Assembly: GCA_029448655.1 (NCBI GenBank)
Contig: JACCLO010000008.1
Location: forward strand, 1,612,001-1,676,000
Reading direction: 5' to 3'
DNA: 64,000 bases
Source: Wolfiporia cocos
Lineage: Eukaryota; Basidiomycota; Agaricomycetes; Polyporales; Phaeolaceae
In this document: positions 41,465 to 52,580 of the stretch, one piece after another
Layout of the letters: each line of letters begins with the position of its first letter
How positions within the stretch are numbered: the first letter of the stretch is position 1
Position numbers and translations under genes: made by a program
The notes under the pieces: generated by a model
What the model was told of the DNA's origin: nothing
Databases searched by the model: none
Seen by the model: the letters and a program-made list of their open reading frames with translations, nothing else

Positions 41465-42289
41465 TTGCTCGCAATCATTCGCGCTCTAGAGGAATGGAGA
41501 CATTACCTCGAAGGACATCCACACAAATTCGAAGTATGGTCGGACCATCTCAATCTGACATATTTCAAATCGGCACAATGGCTAACCCGGAGACAGGCAC
41601 GTTGGAGTCTTTACCTGACAAGGTTCAACTTCACCATGTGTCACAAACCCGGTAAAACAATGCTTACGGCTGATCCTCTGTCACAGAGGCCAGACCATGA
41701 AGAGGGGGTGGAACTCGACAATCGCGATCAAATTTTGCTGAAACCGGAATACTTCACGGTTAGGGCGCTAGAAGTGTCACAGCAGGAGATACAATCAGGC
41801 GATGAGGACCTTCTCCGACAAATCCGACAAGCCCTCATGGACGATCAGATTACCAAAGATTACCAGGAACTACTGAAAAGTGGTCCCAAGGAATTCGGTA
41901 AAGATCTCCAGGAATGGAACATGGAGGCCGGATTACTCCTCAGACGAGGAAAAGTCTACGTTCCAAAAGAGCCTAAGGAATTGCGCACGAAGATACTGGA
42001 GTTACACCATGACCATGTAACAGCCGGTCACTTTGGACGATGGAAGACCTATGAACTTCTATCACATAATTACTGGTGGCCTGGAATGACCACGATGGTG
42101 AAGCAATACGTGGAAGGTTGTGACACATGCCAGCGCATGAAGAACCGCAACCAGACCCCGTATGGACCCCTGCAACCGCTCCCAGTACCGGAAGCACCCT
42201 GGGACACAATCACAATCGACTTCATCGTTCACTTACCGCCTAGCGGCGAATTCAAACAATTCACCGCTATCATGGTAGTAGTGGACTGA
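41465..42289 (+). pseudogene. pol: Pol part 2 of element E: RNase H and integrase N-terminus
   Basis: The original frame resumes after a TAG at 41462-41464 where G has GAG. It covers the rest of RNase H and the integrase HHCC zinc domain (LHHDHVTAGHFGR, CDTCQRMK). It ends at a TGA (42287-42289) where G has CGG, between the first and second DDE residues. Confidence 0.88.
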
Positions 42290-43885
42290 TTGACCAAGCG
42301 CGCACACTTCATTCCCACGTCAGACAATATCTCGGCAAAGGAATTAGCAAACCTCCTGTACCTTCGGATTTATCCGAATCACGGGCTTCCGAAACAAATC
42401 ATTTCGGATAGAGGACCGCAATTCTCTTCTGAGTTATTCAAGGGATGGTGCGAGCAATTGGGAATTCAGAGGTCGATGACGACAGCCTACCATCCGCAAG
42501 CGGACGGCCAAGCGGAGAGAATTAACCAAATTCTAGAACAATACCTACGATGCTACATCGACGTCATCCAAAAAGATAACTGGGTGTTCTATCTCCCCAC
42601 AGCAGAGTTCGCGTACAACAACGTGGCTAGTGAAACGACCAAGAATAGTCCATTCTTCGTCGAACTAGGAAGGCATCCCAATGCAGGACCTACGGATTTG
42701 AAGCCGACGCAATATTCGGATTTAAATCAATTTGCTTACGCCAGATGGTCAGCACAAGAACAAGCTAAAGCAGCTATGAAATTGGCTGCTGAACGCTGGT
42801 CTTGGTACTACGATCAACATAAGCGCTCGGTACCGTTTAAAGTCGGCGATAAAGTTCTCGTTGACGCCCGTAGCTGGCAAGACTCTGAAAGAAGTCTTAG
42901 TCCACGCTATCTGGGACCATTTAAGATAATTGAACAATTATCTCCGGTCACCTTTAGGGTACAAATGGACGAGCAATATAGGGCTTATCACCCCGTATTC
43001 CACGCTTCCAAGTTGGTTATGTACAAGGACCCTGTGCATCAAAAGAAACCAGAGCCTCAACCAGAAATGGTCGACGGCGAGGAATTATGGGAAGTCGAGA
43101 AGATCTTAGATCATCGTCTTCGCGCAGGAAGAATTGAATACAGAATCCGATGGAAAGGATTTGGTATCAATGACGACTCCTGGGTACGCGAAGCCGATCT
43201 CGACACGGCATATGACATTCTGCAGGAATACAAGGCTTCACACGCCATTCCAATGCAGGATGTTCCCCTGAGGCAATCAGCTAGAAGGAAAGAAGCAGTT
43301 CACGTCTTCGACCCGGACAGCGACGACTGGGAAGCCGACGAATGCACATGGCCAGACGACTGGCCGCAGTATCGCGAAGAATTTGCGAAGGATCCTAAGC
43401 AGCGCATGGTTAGACACCCCGATGGGGGATGGATGTCAGCTGACATTAACCAAAACGCGGACTTGAAAATCGTAGTCGGTGAAGGCGGCCGAATGCCGGA
43501 AAAAGGAACCAAGGACTCGGTTGGGTTTGACCTGTACACTGCAACAGGCGACGTTCTGCCAGCTCACGGGCAGACAGAACACAACACCAAACTAAAGATC
43601 CAGGTACCTTTCGGCACTTACGGACGTATCGCACCCCGCTCTAGTCTTGCCCGAAAAGGCATAGACGTAATGGGTGGCGTTATCGACCGCGACTATCAAG
43701 GCGAAGTAATCATCATTCTCCGGAATCACTCCGACATATCTATCGATATTTGGGCCGGTGATAAGATTGCTCAGCTCATCTGCGAAGTTGCTAAGGACCC
43801 GCACATTACGCTACACGGAAGATCTTACTTTGAAAAGATTAAATCTGAGCGTGGTACTGGTGGATTCGGCTCCACAGGAAAGTAG
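42290..43885 (+). pseudogene. pol: Pol part 3 of element E: integrase core, chromodomain, dUTPase
   Basis: Same frame, open for 531 codons after the TGA. Contains SDRGPQF, ADGQAERINQ with the catalytic Glu, the GPF module, a chromodomain (IRWKGFGINDDSWV), and a C-terminal dUTPase with all five motifs intact (SVGFDLYTAT to RGTGGFGSTG, about 43490-43885). The dUTPase has stayed intact although protease, RNase H and integrase are broken. Confidence 0.9.
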
Positions 43886-43924
43886 TCGTTCCATTAGGGA
43901 CAATGAAACCTGAAGAGGGGGTAA

Positions 43925-44624
43925 TGTCACAGATTTGGGACATGCCACTATTTTTCCCGTATTTTTACATATTTATCTGGTATTTCTACGACCTTGTAGA
44001 CATTCACGCTGCTAAGCGCCCGTCTACACGTACACGCAACCAAACAACACGTACACAACGCGGTATACGTCCACTTGTCATAACAACACGTACATAACAC
44101 GCTTGTACGTGTCAATGACTCAGCGGACTAACCTCCAGTGTCACGCGCCTTACTCATATCCCGATACCGGGCTATGTCAGTACTATTGGATAAGCGGCCC
44201 GCTCGTTATCACATGCCAATGACCTTACAATTACTCATATCCCGATACCGGAATATAAGAATCACATGCATGGCTTACTAACGTAGCTACAGCCACTTCC
44301 ACAACATGGACCCACGGTCCAAACAAGCGATCTTACTGGTGTGGCCATTACCGGCGCACACGGTCTATTGTAGTTTATGACTTAACCATATTAGTTATGT
44401 CTGCGCACAGACCACCTTCATGTTTGGCTCCCTTAACGGTAACCAAACAAAGCATGTATATAAGTAGGGCTATCTCAGCGGATAAGCCTTAGATTTGTTC
44501 TCTGCATTCGCACAGTTACATAACATCTCTGCTTGCGCCCACTAGTCTCCTCACCAACCTCCAGCAACTATCTTCAAGTCGCCCATAAGGTTATAGTGTG
44601 AGTCCCACAGTCTAGTCTGTGTCA
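43925..44624 (+). repeat. LTR3, 3' LTR of element E
   Basis: 700 bp, TGTCACAGATTT to TAGTCTGTGTCA, preceded by the purine tract TGAAGAGGGGGTAA (43911-43924). The TATA box is at 44457-44464 and the predicted transcript start AGATTTGTTCT at 44491-44501. It diverges from G's LTRs at scattered positions, consistent with greater age. The right flank is GCGCT, inside a host coding region; the left partner was deleted. Confidence 0.93.
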
Positions 44625-45067
44625 GCGCTCGCCTCACGAAGGCGTGGCAATTTGCTTCTTCTGTCCCGGTTCATACGCTCCCAGCCTACGATTTTGTGAA
44701 TCGCGTGGCGTCGTCTCTGTCGACTTCTGCTGTCTCTCTCGGTAAACAGCCTGAATGGATCTGTGGACTCTGTCAGCTCCGGAGCCCCGACTTGGCTGTC
44801 AAGAGTACCGTCTGCAAGGCTCCACAGCCGAACGGTCCGTCCCTGACATCTCCTTCCCCGTCATCTTCCTCTCTGTCGTCTGCTCCCTCTGCTCTGCCGC
44901 CCGCCCCCTCTGCTCCGTCGCCGTCACCGCCAGTCTCCGGATTTAACTGGGCTGCCGCTGGTCTGGCACCGCCGTCTGCGACATCTGAATGGGAATGTTC
45001 TATCTGCATGGTCCGGAATAAGTCTAGCGCGCAACAGTGTATCGCCTGCGAATCACCAAAACCATGA
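44625..45067 (+). pseudogene. C-terminal end of a host RanBP2-type zinc-finger (nucleoporin-like) gene, cut by element E
   Basis: The frame is open from the very edge of LTR3 (R-L-T-K-A-W-Q-F-A-S-S-V-P-V) to a stop at 45065-45067, so E interrupted a coding exon. It holds two RanBP2-type fingers separated by a Ser/Pro-rich spacer: EWICGLCQ...TVCKAP, which lacks the fourth cysteine, and EWECSICMVRNKSSAQQCIAC, which is complete. Such fingers end Nup153-like nucleoporins and related proteins. The 5' part of the gene is not in the window, presumably lost with the D/E rearrangement or further left. Confidence 0.6.
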
Positions 45068-46046
45068 TCATCCGTAACGTTTTTGGCTGTGCGCGTTGCT
45101 CTCGAATGACGCATCAATTATCGGTCGTGTACATACTGTATTACATCGGACTGTCTGTACCACAAGAACTTATCACAGTGCCTCGTAGATCACACGGTCG
45201 TCCTGTACACTCAGTTACGTACTGTAATTACTAGCAGGTGGGGTTCATCAATCACATTAGACCCGGAGTAGGCGCGGCTTGCGTCCCTCCGCGTTCTCCT
45301 CAGCCGTTATGCTGTAATATAGTTGAATCACATACGAATGAAGAAGTATCAAACCGAACCCATTCGTGTCCTAGAACGATGTTGCAAACGCAAGGAAAGC
45401 GAGCCGGAAGTCCACATGACCATTTGCGGAAGTTCAGCCACATTGACAAGTCACCTGACCACACCGCGGGCAATATCGAGAACCATATTTCTGACGACAC
45501 CGTCCTCCGCGACCCGAGACACATTCTCATCTATCTTTGGTGTGCTTTGTGAGGTCAAGTTTGCGCGCGATGGGCCGATACAGACCGTTGAGATTGTCCG
45601 ACGAATGTGTTCGTTTCAACTTGTTAGTGGGGTTTGCCTTGACTGCGGGACCTGGTGGACCTCCTCCAGCGGAAGTGTGTTCTTGACGGCAGGTTTTGGG
45701 AGCTTTGACGGGTGCGAAGGATATGTGTGTGCAAACAAGTAGGTGTGGTTGAGCGCCTTCAGCGATTAACGAATCAGCGAGTAACAAAGTAGTACAGCGG
45801 CGAGCTCACCTCCTTCGCGCTGATGCATTAACGAGGCTCATAGATGAGACACTTGCTAAGGAGGTTCAAACAATTAGGCGTCACTGCCGTGAGTATCTAA
45901 CACAAGATAACACTTACTTATAGTGGTTGCTTGGTTTGCTGGTTAGGCAGGATAGTTGTAAGAGTTAAGCGGGATACGCGGAGTGGTTAACTCGTAGTAT
46001 GAATGCAATGAATAGAACTGAGGCAATAGCGCTCAGCAAGTCTAGT
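45068..46046. other. About 980 bases with no confidently assigned gene
   Basis: Follows the zinc-finger gene end. A minus-strand frame at 45527-45787 (KLKRTHSSDNLNG and flanks) has protein-like composition and could be the end of a convergent host gene. Plus-strand frames at 45238-45552 and 45323-45742 have none. The left part of LTR4 probably begins in the last 200 bases, but I could not fix its start. Confidence 0.35.
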
Positions 46047-46051
46047 ATATA

Positions 46052-46610
46052 TGTCACGGATCACTCCTGGGGGGTATCTGTACATCCCTCGCTATTGGTA
46101 TTCACAGGCGCCGCTAGGTGCGCGCGCGTCTTCCTGATCTTTAGCCACCTCCAGCGTCTCCTCCAGCCATATAGATCATCTGACTTAGTAGTTTAGCGCT
46201 GTAGGGTAGCGCGCGCCTCATCATACGGACACGTTATGGTCACAGTATCACATGTAGCGTTACTTGTCAGGTGCCCTGTAGATAATGTGCACGGACCATT
46301 ACTTTAGGGCTGGGCTCGTAGATACTACGCTCACACATGTATATATACGACAAGATGGTGGCCTTACAGCCCCATCTTTAGGATTCTCGTCAATGAGCTA
46401 ACGCTCCTTTCTTATCCTCTGTCTGCGTGCGCTCGGGCCCGGGGCCCCTCTCGACTAGCTTGTCTGTGTGCCAGCTCAACTCGTCGCCTCTTAGGAGTTC
46501 CCCCATGGGATACAGCCGACGTCGCGGTCTTGCTGGCTTGCGCACCGCCTTGTTAGGCGTTAGGGCCTCCCCAGATGCCTGGGTCCTCACAGACTGGTAA
46601 GTCTGTGACA
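46052..46610 (+). mobile_element. Solo LTR6, 559 bp
   Basis: Starts TGTCACGG and ends CTGTGACA, flanked by ATATA at 46047-46051 and 46611-46615. Shares ends and a GC-rich block with solo LTR6 at 1537-2116. It probably sits inside LTR4, the 3' LTR of element I. Confidence 0.88.
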
Positions 46611-47080
46611 ATATATACATGATAAATAAGACCCCTAACAGTCTTATTAGATAATACTAGTGTCCGTATTCGTATGTACAAGTCCCCAGATACCTAAGTA
46701 CTTAGTAATATACGATAAATACATATGCCGATCAAAACCGGGATATAGAAAGGCGGCGTAGGCCGCACGAATGGCGTTTTGCGCTCTTGTCATTACAAAG
46801 ACGGGGCGTGACCAAAGCCCGGTCCGCTGACGTTTATACGCTGACTGCTTTCGGACAATAAATCCAATTGGCTAGAACTAGACATGTGACTGATGGTAAC
46901 TACCAGTGATAAGATAAGACCGTCGTTACGGGAGATAACACGGCCATCATTCAGCACGTATGTAACCGTTAACTTATGAACCGGATAAGCTAGTTATTGG
47001 TCTAGAAAGTCGTAGATAATTTGTAGAATTGCCGGAAAAATAGTAAGAAATATAGGGAAACTAGGAGAATTCTTGTGACA
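46611..47080 (-). repeat. LTR4, part of the 3' LTR of element I
   Basis: The element-side boundary is clear: TGTCACAAGAATTCTCC begins at 47080 on the minus strand, next to the purine tract AAGGGGGGGTAA. The far boundary is not found; solo LTR6 interrupts it, and the remainder may lie left of 46047. Confidence 0.65.
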
Positions 47081-47169
47081 TTACCCCCCCTTAGATTTCA
47101 ACGACCCCGTTGAGAGTAGAAGTTGTGCTAGAGCCCATTGAAGGGTTAGTCTTTACGATTTTTCCACTT

Positions 47170-47898
47170 TTATTGTCCCGTCGACCCAAAACCTTGTGTA
47201 CCACGCTTGGTTGGCTTGTTGAACTGCTCGTTGTAGGGTCCACTTCCATGTAGGTGAGGTCGAATTTCTTTTTCGAACTTCTCCTTTGTCATGGATTCCT
47301 GTATTTCGGGCGTGATTGCTACTTCGCAGATTAGCTGGGCAATTCTGTCGCCTTTCTTTACTTGGTACGGGTCTCCCGTGAGGTTCATCAACATGACAAA
47401 GACTTCTCCGCGGTAGTCATGGTCTATTACACCTGCAAGGACATCGATGCCCTTTTTTGCAAGTCCAGACCTTGGTGCTATCCGACCGTATGTTCTATGG
47501 AACTTTGATCCGAATATCTGTGGGGACCGAAGCGGATTTCCATGAATTAATCAGGATATCCTGCGCGGCATACAGGTCGTAGCCGATCGCATCGGTTGTT
47601 CCCCTGGTCGGTAGCTTGCCATTGACTCCTACTTCGATTTCCAAGTCTTCGTTGAACTCAACGTCGGAATGTACCCATTGTCCTGTAAAGGGGTCGCGCT
47701 TGTAGTACACTTTCGGTTGTGTTGGGTCGACATCGTCTCGATATTGGGGCCAGTCATCGGGCCAGACACATGTGTCCGAATCCCAATCCAGCGAGTCAGG
47801 GTCAAAGACGGCTACTGTCTGCCGTGTTCCACCGAGTCTAGTTGATCGGCGAAGGGGTTGATTTGGGTCGGTACTAAGGGCTGAATATTTTGCCTTGT
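47170..47898 (-). pseudogene. pol: dUTPase of element I, frameshifted
   Basis: The part nearest the chromodomain (47495-47898) encodes an acidic linker (DPDSLDWDSD) and dUTPase motif 1 (AIGYDLYAAQ). The frame breaks near 47505 by an indel just before GRIAPRSG. The other frame (to 47170) carries motif 2, motif 3, [10 protein letters not shown] and [10 protein letters not shown]. All five motifs are recognisable, so the damage is a single small indel. Confidence 0.82.
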
Positions 47899-48597
47899 TG
47901 ACACAGACTAGACTGTGGGACTCACACTGTAACCTAATAAGCGACTTGAAGGAGTTGCTGGAGGTTGGTGAGGAGGCTAGTGGGCGCAAGCAGAGATGAT
48001 ATGTAACTGTGCGAATGCAGAGAACAAATCTAAGGCTTATCCGCAGTGATAGCCCTACTTATATACATGCTTTGTTTGGTTACTCGAAGAGGAGCCAAAC
48101 AGTTAGACGGTCTGTGCGCAGACATAACTAATACAGCTAAGTCGTAAACTACAATAGACCATGTGCGCCGGTAATGGCCGCACCAATAAGATCGTTTGTT
48201 TGGACCGTAGGTCCGTGTTGTGGAAGTGGCTGGAGCTACGTTAGTAAGCCATGCATGTGATTCTTATATACCGGTATCGGGATATGAGTAATCGTGAGGG
48301 CATTGGCCTGTGATAACGAGCGGGCCGCTTATCCAATGGTACTGACATAGCCCAGTATCGGGATATGAGTAAGGCGCGTGACACCGGAGGTTAGTCCGCT
48401 GAGTCATTGACGCGTACAAACGTGTTATGTACGTGTTGTTATGACAAGTGGACGTATACCGCGTTGTGTACGTGTTGTTTGGTTGCGTGTACGTGTAGAC
48501 GGGCGCTTAGCAGCGTAAATGTCTACAAGGTCGTAGAAATACCAGATAAATAGGTAAAAATACGGGAAAAATAGTGGCATGTCCCAAATCTGTGACA
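47899..48597 (-). mobile_element. Solo LTR3 in element I
   Basis: 699-bp LTR3 flanked by CTTGT at 47894-47898 and 48598-48602. It lies between the chromodomain and dUTPase coding parts, orientation minus as in element G, and differs from G's LTRs at scattered bases. Confidence 0.94.
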
Positions 48598-50553
48598 CTT
48601 GTACTCATCCAATATCTCCTTAGCATTAGCCAAGTGTTCCTCAATTTCCCACGTGTCCTCCGCAGGTCCGGTGTCTTTCCAATGGATAAGGTATTCCCAC
48701 CGGCCGCGTCGGTTACGATGGTCGAGAATGGCTTCCACTTCCCATTCTTTCGGGTCTTCCATTTCCGTTGGCTTGTCAGCCGCAGGAGGATGACTTTTCT
48801 GACCTTCGATGGTTGATTCCTTGTACATGACCAGTTTTGAAGCATGGAACACAGGGTGGTAAGCCCTATATTGCGCGTCCATGTACACCTTGAACGTTAC
48901 CGGTCCCAATTTTTCCGTGATTCGGAATGGGCCGATGTAGCGAGGTGCTAGACTTCTTTCGGTGTCTTGCCAACTTCGCACGTCCACGAGTACTTTGTCG
49001 CCCACCTTGAAGGGGACGACCTGCTTCTTTTGGTCATAGTACCAGGACCATCTTTTGGCTGCAATTTTCATTGCCGCCTTAGCTTTTTCCTGTGCAGAGA
49101 ACCGTGTGTTCGCAATTTCTACCAAGTCTTTGTTTCGACTTGGCTCGAAACTGCTTGGTCCTGCAATAGGATGACGACCTAATTCCACCAGGAATGGAGA
49201 TTCCTTGGTAGTTTTGCTGGCTGCATTATTGTACGCAAATTCCGCTGTTGGCAGGAACTCCGACCAGTTATCTTTTTGGTACGTGTTGATGTAGCACCGT
49301 AGATACTGTTCGAGTATTTGATTTACTCGTTCGGTTTGTCCGTCTGCCTGCGGATGGTACGCAGTAGTCATCGACCTTTGAATTCCCAGCAGGGTACACC
49401 ATTCACCAAATAGTTTTGAGGCGAATTGTGTTCCTCTATCCGACACTATCTGTTTCGGCAACCCGTGTAAGGGGTATACCTTTTGATAGAGTATCGTAGC
49501 TAGGTCTTTCGTTGAGAAAGTATTTTCTATTGGGAAGAACCTTGCTCTTTTGGTCAACCGATCCACTACGACCATGATCGCGTCATGCATTCCCGATGGG
49601 GGTAGCTGAGTAATCAGGTCTATTGTCACCACTTCCCACGGGCCTGACGGCACCGGTAAGGGTTGCAGGGGGCCGTACGGCTTCTGCGGGTGGTTCTTCA
49701 TACGTTGGCATGTGTCGCATCCGTCTACGTATTTTTTGACGTAAACGAACATTCCGGGCCACCAATAGTTGCGGCTTAGCAATCCGTATGTTTTGTAACG
49801 TCCGAAATGCCCAGCTGACTTGTGGTAGTGATGATACTCGACCACTTGCCGTCTGATATCCGCTGGTGTAGCTGGAACGTAGACTTTGCCTCTTCGGAGG
49901 AGTAACCCTCCTTCGTAGTTCCATTCTGATAAGTCTTTTTTGAATTCATGAGGGCCAGATGAGAGCAGCTCCTTGTAGTCTTTTGTGACCTTGTCGTCTA
50001 GCAACGCTTTGCGAATCTCTCGGAGTATCGATTCATCTTCCAATTGTGGGGCAGCATGGGAGGTATCAAGAGTCATTGCCATGTACTCTTGCTCGAACCA
50101 CTCAGGTTTCAGAAGAACCTGGTCGCGATTATCGAGATCCACCCCCTCCTCATGGTCTGGCCGCCTGGACAGAGGATCCGTGGTTAGCATTGTTTTGCCA
50201 GGTTTGTGCTTCATTTGGAAGTTGAAGCGTGAGAGGTACAGTGCCCAACGGGCTTGTCGTCTCGTCAGTTTTTGCGCCGTTTTGAAATAGGTCAGGTTTA
50301 GGTGATCTGACCATATCTCAAATTTTTCAGGATGTCCCTCTAGGTAGTGTCGCCACTCCTCTAGAGCCCTGATGACAGCCAACATTTCCTTGTCGTAGAT
50401 CTCGTAGTTCCTTTCCGGGGCACTTAGCGATTTGCTATAGTACGCCACGGGGTGGAATTTTTTATCCGTAGGATCTAAATGAGATAGTACTGCTCCGGTA
50501 GCGAAGTCTGATGCATCTGTTTCTACGCGGAAAGGCTGATCGTGCGACGGAAT
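48598..50553 (-). pseudogene. pol: Element I RNase H, integrase and chromodomain
   Basis: Long open frame: RNase H (AYYSKSLSAPERNYEIYDKE), integrase zinc domain (HHYHKSAGHFGR, CDTCQRMK), DDE core (DLITQLPPSG, SDRGTQFASK, DGQTERVNQ), GPF module and chromodomain (EYLIHWKDTGPAEDTWE). It is joined upstream across a TGA (50554-50556), and the LTR3 insertion cuts it right after the chromodomain. Intact over more than 600 codons, so this part of I is well preserved. Confidence 0.88.
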
Positions 50554-51331
50554 TCAAAGCATGGGCACTTTGGTAAATGCTTCCTTTAGGGTTTGGAAGG
50601 CATTTTCCTGCTCGGCGTCCCAATGCCAAGCTTCTGACTTTTTGGTCAGCATGGTGAGTGGTTTGGCTATTTTTGAGAAGCCTTCTATGAATCGCCTGTA
50701 GAAATTGGCAAATCCAAGGAAAGCTTGAACCTCTTTGACCTTAGTAGGTCTAGGCCAGTCCTGAACTCCGGCGTACTTCTTCGGATCCATCATGATGTTT
50801 CCGTCGGAAATGATCATTCCTAGGTATTCGATGGATGACTGTTCGAAGAAGCACTTTTCGGGCTTCGCATACAAGTCCGAGTCCTTTAGGGTTTGGAGAA
50901 CCCCTTTGGTAAGTCGCCGATGTTCCTCGATATCATTCCCGAAAATCAAGATGTCGTCTAGGTAGACAACCACCTTGCCGGTCCGAATGAACGGTGCGAG
51001 GATAGAGTTCATCATCGCTTGGAACATTGCGGGGGCATTGCAGAAACCGAAATACATTACCGTTGCCTCGTATAGTCCACGGTGTGTAATAAACGCCGTC
51101 TTCCATTCATCACCTTCCTTGATGCGGACATTGTTATATCCCCATCTAAGGTCTATTTTGGTGAAGATGGTCGCATGGGACAATTGATCGATTAGGTCAT
51201 CGATCCGAGGTATCAGATAACGATTTTTTTACGGTTATTTCGTTTAGCCTCCTGTAATCGACAACCATCCGCAGTCCTCCATCCTTTTTATGGACGAATA
51301 AGACCGGAGATGCCATTGGACTTTCGGACGG
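50554..51331 (-). pseudogene. pol: Element I reverse transcriptase, broken
   Basis: The open stretch 50554-51183 holds LRWGYNNVRI, YLDD (about 50958) and FANFYRRF, and stops at a TGA (50554-50556). Upstream, a run of seven A near 51227 shifts the frame between the DYRRLNEI block and the YLIPRIDD block, and FVPKKD reads VHKKDGG. Together with the TGA at 51332 this RT cannot be made. Confidence 0.86.
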
Positions 51332-52303
51332 TCAAATGTAACCCCTCCGTAGTTCGGTGTCTATCCACTCATCCAAGCTATTACGCTCTTGGGGAGACAT
51401 TTTGTATGGTTTTACCGGGGGAGGAAGCTGCGCATCTGGTTCAAGCACTATGGCGTGATCCCAGGGCTTCCGTTCTGGCATCCTCTCTGACGCCTTTTGT
51501 GAGAACACCGTTGGCCCATACTCTTGGTATTGTTCGGGCACTAACAATTGCCATTTTTCAATGTCAATCGGTGGTGTGTTTTCCTCACGGTCGTCTGCTT
51601 CGTCGAGGTCCTTGTCAAGTACCTCGGCTACCAACTGTGTCAGCAGGTTCATTTCCTCGTCGTCAAGGGTTGCCACCCAAGCAATTAAAGGATTTTCGGG
51701 GTCCTCCTCTCCTAATATGTCCACGGGAGTGTCCCAAATCGAATTTACTTCGATGATTTCCTTTTCTGAGAGTTCAACTGCTTCCTCCTCAGAAGGGCGG
51801 TTACCCTTTTTTCTGGCGTAGGGTTGGTCGTGTGTACAGCGTGCATATTCCATTTCCCCTTTCCTCCAATCAAAGGTAGGATTGTGGAGACGCAACCAGT
51901 CATAGCCAAGGATTAGGTCTGGTTCTAGGTGCATGACCGTCAGACCTATTTTTTCCTTGTGTGTGCCATGTTGCATGAATGCTTTTACTGATTGCGTTAA
52001 GCGGCCGGCGACGTTTTCTGTTCCGTCTGCGTTTGTAACCGTAATGGGAAACGCTAGTTTGTCGGTGACCAGCTTATGTTTATCGACCAATCGTTGTGAT
52101 ATGACCGATATGGTTGCACCGCTGTCGATTAAAGCCAGAGCCTGCACTTTTTGCCCATATACCCAGAGTGTTACTTCGACATGGAAAGATCGAGCGAAGT
52201 CGCGCGCATCGTTGCCAAAAATATGATACATTGACTCGAATACACTCTTTACAGCGGGTACGGGACTAAAATTACACGGGAGCACAAGTGGGCAGGTCAT
52301 CAC
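51332..52303 (-). pseudogene. pol: Element I protease and RT N-terminus
   Basis: An aspartic protease with DSGATISVIS (about 52110-52140) and the GYDWLRLHNPTFDW block, then a linker and the RPWDH-like KPWDHAIVL block. The frame ends at a TGA (51332-51334) where related elements have CGA ([20 protein letters not shown]). A further 1-base shift near 52300 separates it from the pol N-terminus (52300-52545). Confidence 0.85.
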
Positions 52304-52580
52304 ATGTGCTCGGTGGGAAAACCCGAGGCAGAGCTTCCGTAGATGCCCAGGGTGTTTGCGGAGTCGGCTATCCGCTTGCGAAGCCAGGGCAGATGTGTCC
52401 TGATGGAGTCGCCCGACGGTGTAGGCGCAGTCGAAGTCGAACCAGTCGACTGGGTCTGGATGGGGCTGGTGCTTTCAGCCGTTCGCACCAAACTCCCGCT
52501 TTGCTCCTCATCGCTGATGCGCATAGTGGGGGCCAGAGGAACCACCTGTGGTTGCTTCGGAACGTTGGTCCGGATGGTCC

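Larger units (their letters stand above)
26059..44624 (+). mobile_element. Element E: family 3 element, decayed, split by element G
   Basis: Comprises the end of the leader (26059-26375), ORF0, gag part 1 (to 28291), then nested element G, gag part 2 (from 38302), pol and 3' LTR3 (43925-44624). The 5' LTR and most of the roughly 1-kb leader are missing; the leader begins abruptly at the LTR1 junction. Against G it shows a frameshift in ORF0, two nonsense codons in gag, a protease active-site change, an 8-bp deletion and two nonsense codons in pol. It is inserted in a host zinc-finger gene. Confidence 0.92.

Noticed and set aside
45238..45742. Two overlapping plus-strand frames after the zinc-finger gene end
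   Set aside because: Overlap each other and a minus-strand frame, no recognisable composition or motif; left as unassigned.
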